From the NCBI GenBank assembly GCA_014728295.1, contig WJLW01000075.1, positions 1-64,000 on the forward strand: a DNA stretch of 64,000 nt. Reading direction: 5' to 3'. Of this stretch, positions 62,187 to 64,000 are shown one piece after another. The stretch is from Chitinivibrionales bacterium (GTDB taxonomy: Bacteria > Fibrobacterota > Chitinivibrionia > Chitinivibrionales > WJKA01). Positions within the stretch are counted from its first letter, which is position 1. Each line of letters starts with the position of its first letter. The notes below the pieces were generated by a model that saw only the letters and a list, made by a program, of their open reading frames with translations, made no database searches and was not told the origin of the DNA. Made by a program: the position numbers and the translations under genes.

Positions 62187-64000
62187 CTACATCTTAGTTT
62201 GTCCAGCATGCTCTTCTTCGTACCAGGTGCGCCAGGCATCGTAATCATTGCCAAGCTTGCGCCCGGTCATGAGCCAGAGCGTATTCGCAGCCTTTGAGCG
62301 AATCGCCTCGTCGGTATGCTTAAGTGCCTCAATGAGCGACTCGACATCTGTATTATGCTTTTTAAACTCAAGTTTTGTCAAACGCTTAATGACATTTTCG
62401 GCCTTTTCGCGCACATAGGAACTCTGGTCCCGGGTAAGCTTTTGCAACGAACTTACCGCCCGGTGATCGCCGATCTTTCCCAGCGCCTCAACCGCATTGT
62501 GCCGTACGAAGGATATGTTATCATCAAGCAACTCGATAAGAGGTTCAACGGCGGAGACATGGCCTATCTCCCCCAGAGCAAATGCCGCCATTTCACGAAT
62601 ATGCGAATCCCGGTTGTGGATAAGCTTGACAATATCCGGAATCGTCTGCGGGTCCTTTATTTTGCCAAGTACTTCAAGCACCTGCGCTTTATTCCTGTTT
62701 TTTCTGTCACGCAACGAAGCCAGCAATGGTTTGGCATCGCCAAAAGCGACCAGAGCGACGGCAGCTTCTTGCTGAACAAAAATGTTAGTGTCGGCGAGCA
62801 GGGCGATCAGCGGCTTGACTGCTTTGCGATCCTGCAGCCTGCCCAGGGCTTTTGCCGATTGCGAACGCACGAATGGTTCGGGAGCGTCCAGTGCGTCAAC
62901 CAATTCCTTGACCGCCGGTTTACCGATTGCCGTAACGGCGAGCACCGCCTGATCGCCCACGGAAGTAGGCTCATCCAAAGCGCCGACGCGCTCCGGCCCC
63001 TTATCCGGCAAGGGGCGATACACCGCCGTGTCACCGAACAGTTCGATGAGACGCGCCAAGGCGTCTTGCGCCATGTCCGGGTCATCGCGCAAGGCAAGCA
63101 CGGCATCCAGGCGACGTTCCCGCTGCGTCGAATTGAGCTTTGCGATTATGTCTGGTTTCCGCTTTATTGCTTTTTGGCCGGCGGGTTTGGATTTCGCGCT
63201 GTCGGTCGTTGCTGCGGCGGTGCCGTTACGTGCAGGCTGAACGATGACGCCTTTGGCTCCTTCGACCACGGGTTTTGCTGGAGGGACAATCACCGGGGGC
63301 GGCAAAGCAGCACGTGCGGATGGTGCGCCATGGCCGGGCAGAACACGCGAGGCCACAGCCGGTTCCGCATTTTTTTTCCCGGCCGGCAGAGAAGCAGCCT
63401 TATTTTCAGGTGGTGACGCCGGTTGCGACCCCGCGGCGCCGGCCGTTCCCTGTTGCGAGGGCGCCTCGGCTTCAACGAGGTTACCCTCCTCTGCGGCAAC
63501 GGGTTGCTCGACATTCCCGGCACCCACAGCATTGATTTTGCCGGTAGTACGTTGCTGGTCGGATTCATCCGGCAAATCCTCAATTTCGATCTGCGGGCCA
63601 GACTGAGCCGTCATATTCCTTGGAGCTGGTGCGGGAGGCTTTGGCGGCTTTGCCGAATCAGGTTGTGCAATCGGGCCGGAATCGGGCTTGGGCTCAGGGG
63701 AATCTGCTTTGGCGGAAACAGCCGGCTCGATTTGGGCGGGATGCGTTTGAACAACCGCGGCGGGGGCTGCGGCCTGCGCTTCGGATTCAACCGGGGCTTG
63801 CCCTACGGACACAATCAAATTCTTCAATATTCGCACATCCGAGCCGTCAACATCCACTACCAGGAAGTTTGCATTTTCCGACCTGGCCAAACCGACAAAA
63901 CTACTGCCGTTTTTGAGGGTGAGTGCGATTTTTTGGCCGAGCTTATCGGTATAGGAACGACTGGACGATTTTGGTTTGAGCGGGGCAACAGTTTGCAGCG
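62187..64000 (-). CDS. HEAT-repeat protein with Sm-like N-terminus and Ala/Pro linker (5' end cut by window edge)
   Basis: The frame stays open to the right edge, giving at least 604 residues; the apparent start near 63890 is internal because KIALTLKNGSSFVGLARSE precedes it without a break. That segment resembles a short beta-barrel (Sm/SH3-like; NGSSFVG, FLVVDVDGSD). A 200-residue Ala/Pro/Gln-rich linker follows, then about nine HEAT/PBS repeats (VRSQSAKALGRL, IREMAAFALGEIG, VRHNAVEALGKIG, VREKAENVIKRL) to the C-terminus. No catalytic motif is seen. It is the first visible gene of the group that continues into the lipoprotein, aldolase and cysM genes. Confidence 0.85.
   Translation of the reverse strand, partial: LQTVAPLKPKSSSRSYTDKLGQKIALTLKNGSSFVGLARSENANFLVVDVDGSDVRILKNLIVSVGQAPVESEAQAAAPAAVVQTHPAQIEPAVSAKADSPEPKPDSGPIAQPDSAKPPKPPAPAPRNMTAQSGPQIEIEDLPDESDQQRTTGKINAVGAGNVEQPVAAEEGNLVEAEAPSQQGTAGAAGSQPASPPENKAASLPAGKKNAEPAVASRVLPGHGAPSARAALPPPVIVPPAKPVVEGAKGVIVQPARNGTAAATTDSAKSKPAGQKAIKRKPDIIAKLNSTQRERRLDAVLALRDDPDMAQDALARLIELFGDTAVYRPLPDKGPERVGALDEPTSVGDQAVLAVTAIGKPAVKELVDALDAPEPFVRSQSAKALGRLQDRKAVKPLIALLADTNIFVQQEAAVALVAFGDAKPLLASLRDRKNRNKAQVLEVLGKIKDPQTIPDIVKLIHNRDSHIREMAAFALGEIGHVSAVEPLIELLDDNISFVRHNAVEALGKIGDHRAVSSLQKLTRDQSSYVREKAENVIKRLTKLEFKKHNTDVESLIEALKHTDEAIRSKAANTLWLMTGRKLGNDYDAWRTWYEEEHAGQTKM

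Noticed and set aside
1-64000. CRISPR arrays, prophage or insertion sequences.
   Set aside because: No regularly spaced repeats, transposase, integrase or phage structural gene was found; the repeats present are isolated 66-bp elements.

Overview
The window comes from a diderm (Gram-negative-type) bacterium of moderate GC. It carries BamA, a TamB-like protein, LolC/LolD, a Wza-type exporter and a PilQ secretin, so an outer membrane is certain. It also carries McsA, McsB and ClpC, best known from Gram-positive bacteria, together with a PorV/PorQ-like outer-membrane protein, a membrane-bound AraC-type regulator and a Rex repressor. That mix fits an FCB-group, possibly Fibrobacterota/Chitinivibrionia-like, anaerobe. 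This placement is inference from gene content; no taxonomic marker search was possible. I see no phage, insertion sequence, CRISPR array or rRNA. There is one tRNA, Leu(UAA).

Layout. (1) 1-13548, minus strand: a tightly packed eight-gene run, lysS-lolC-lolD-mcsA-mcsB-clpC-tamB-bamA, joining protein-arginine phosphorylation and Clp proteolysis to outer-membrane biogenesis; bamA runs off the left edge. (2) 13726-14963: three small plus-strand genes of unknown function. (3) 15090-23541: signalling genes, namely a receiver-GAF-HD-GYP protein, a PorV-like protein, a membrane AraC-type regulator, and a DUF4139 protein followed by a hybrid histidine kinase. (4) 23642-28983: an intergenic region with a perfect CRP-type palindrome, a divergent chorismate synthase with its terminator, and a pair of M16 peptidases plus an unknown exported protein. 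(5) 29006-34577: PIN-PhoH, O6-alkylguanine-DNA methyltransferase, uvrB, a HEAT-repeat protein, a FlgM-like protein and tRNA-Leu. (6) 34682-35863: a decayed gene and a repeat element.

(7) 35864-42517, minus strand: a redox-signalling operon, rex-histidine kinase-NuoF/HydB-like-NuoE/HydC-like-receiver-receiver-receiver. It is preceded by a sigma70-like promoter that carries two Rex-type operators. No hydrogenase catalytic subunit or complex I membrane subunit is present. (8) 42727-47363, minus strand: an exopolysaccharide control operon with a TPR-membrane protein, a STAS-domain protein, a Wza-like exporter, a Wzz-like protein and a BY-kinase. (9) 47364-55962, plus strand: a 968-bp non-coding stretch with repeats and a possible structured leader, then a type IV pilus operon (pilC, five prepilin-like genes, pilMNOPQ) without the motor ATPases. 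(10) 55963-64000: repeat copies, then housekeeping and unknown genes (VOC protein, DMT transporter, transglutaminase-like lipoprotein, aldo/keto reductase, cysteine synthase with a 43-residue Cys-rich gene, DapA-family aldolase, a lipoprotein, and a HEAT protein cut by the right edge).

The strongest leads are the Rex-kinase-diaphorase-receiver operon with its twin operators, the McsAB-ClpC module inside an envelope-biogenesis operon, the chorismate synthase that lacks usually conserved histidines, the one-component membrane AraC regulator, and a dispersed 66-bp double-hairpin repeat.
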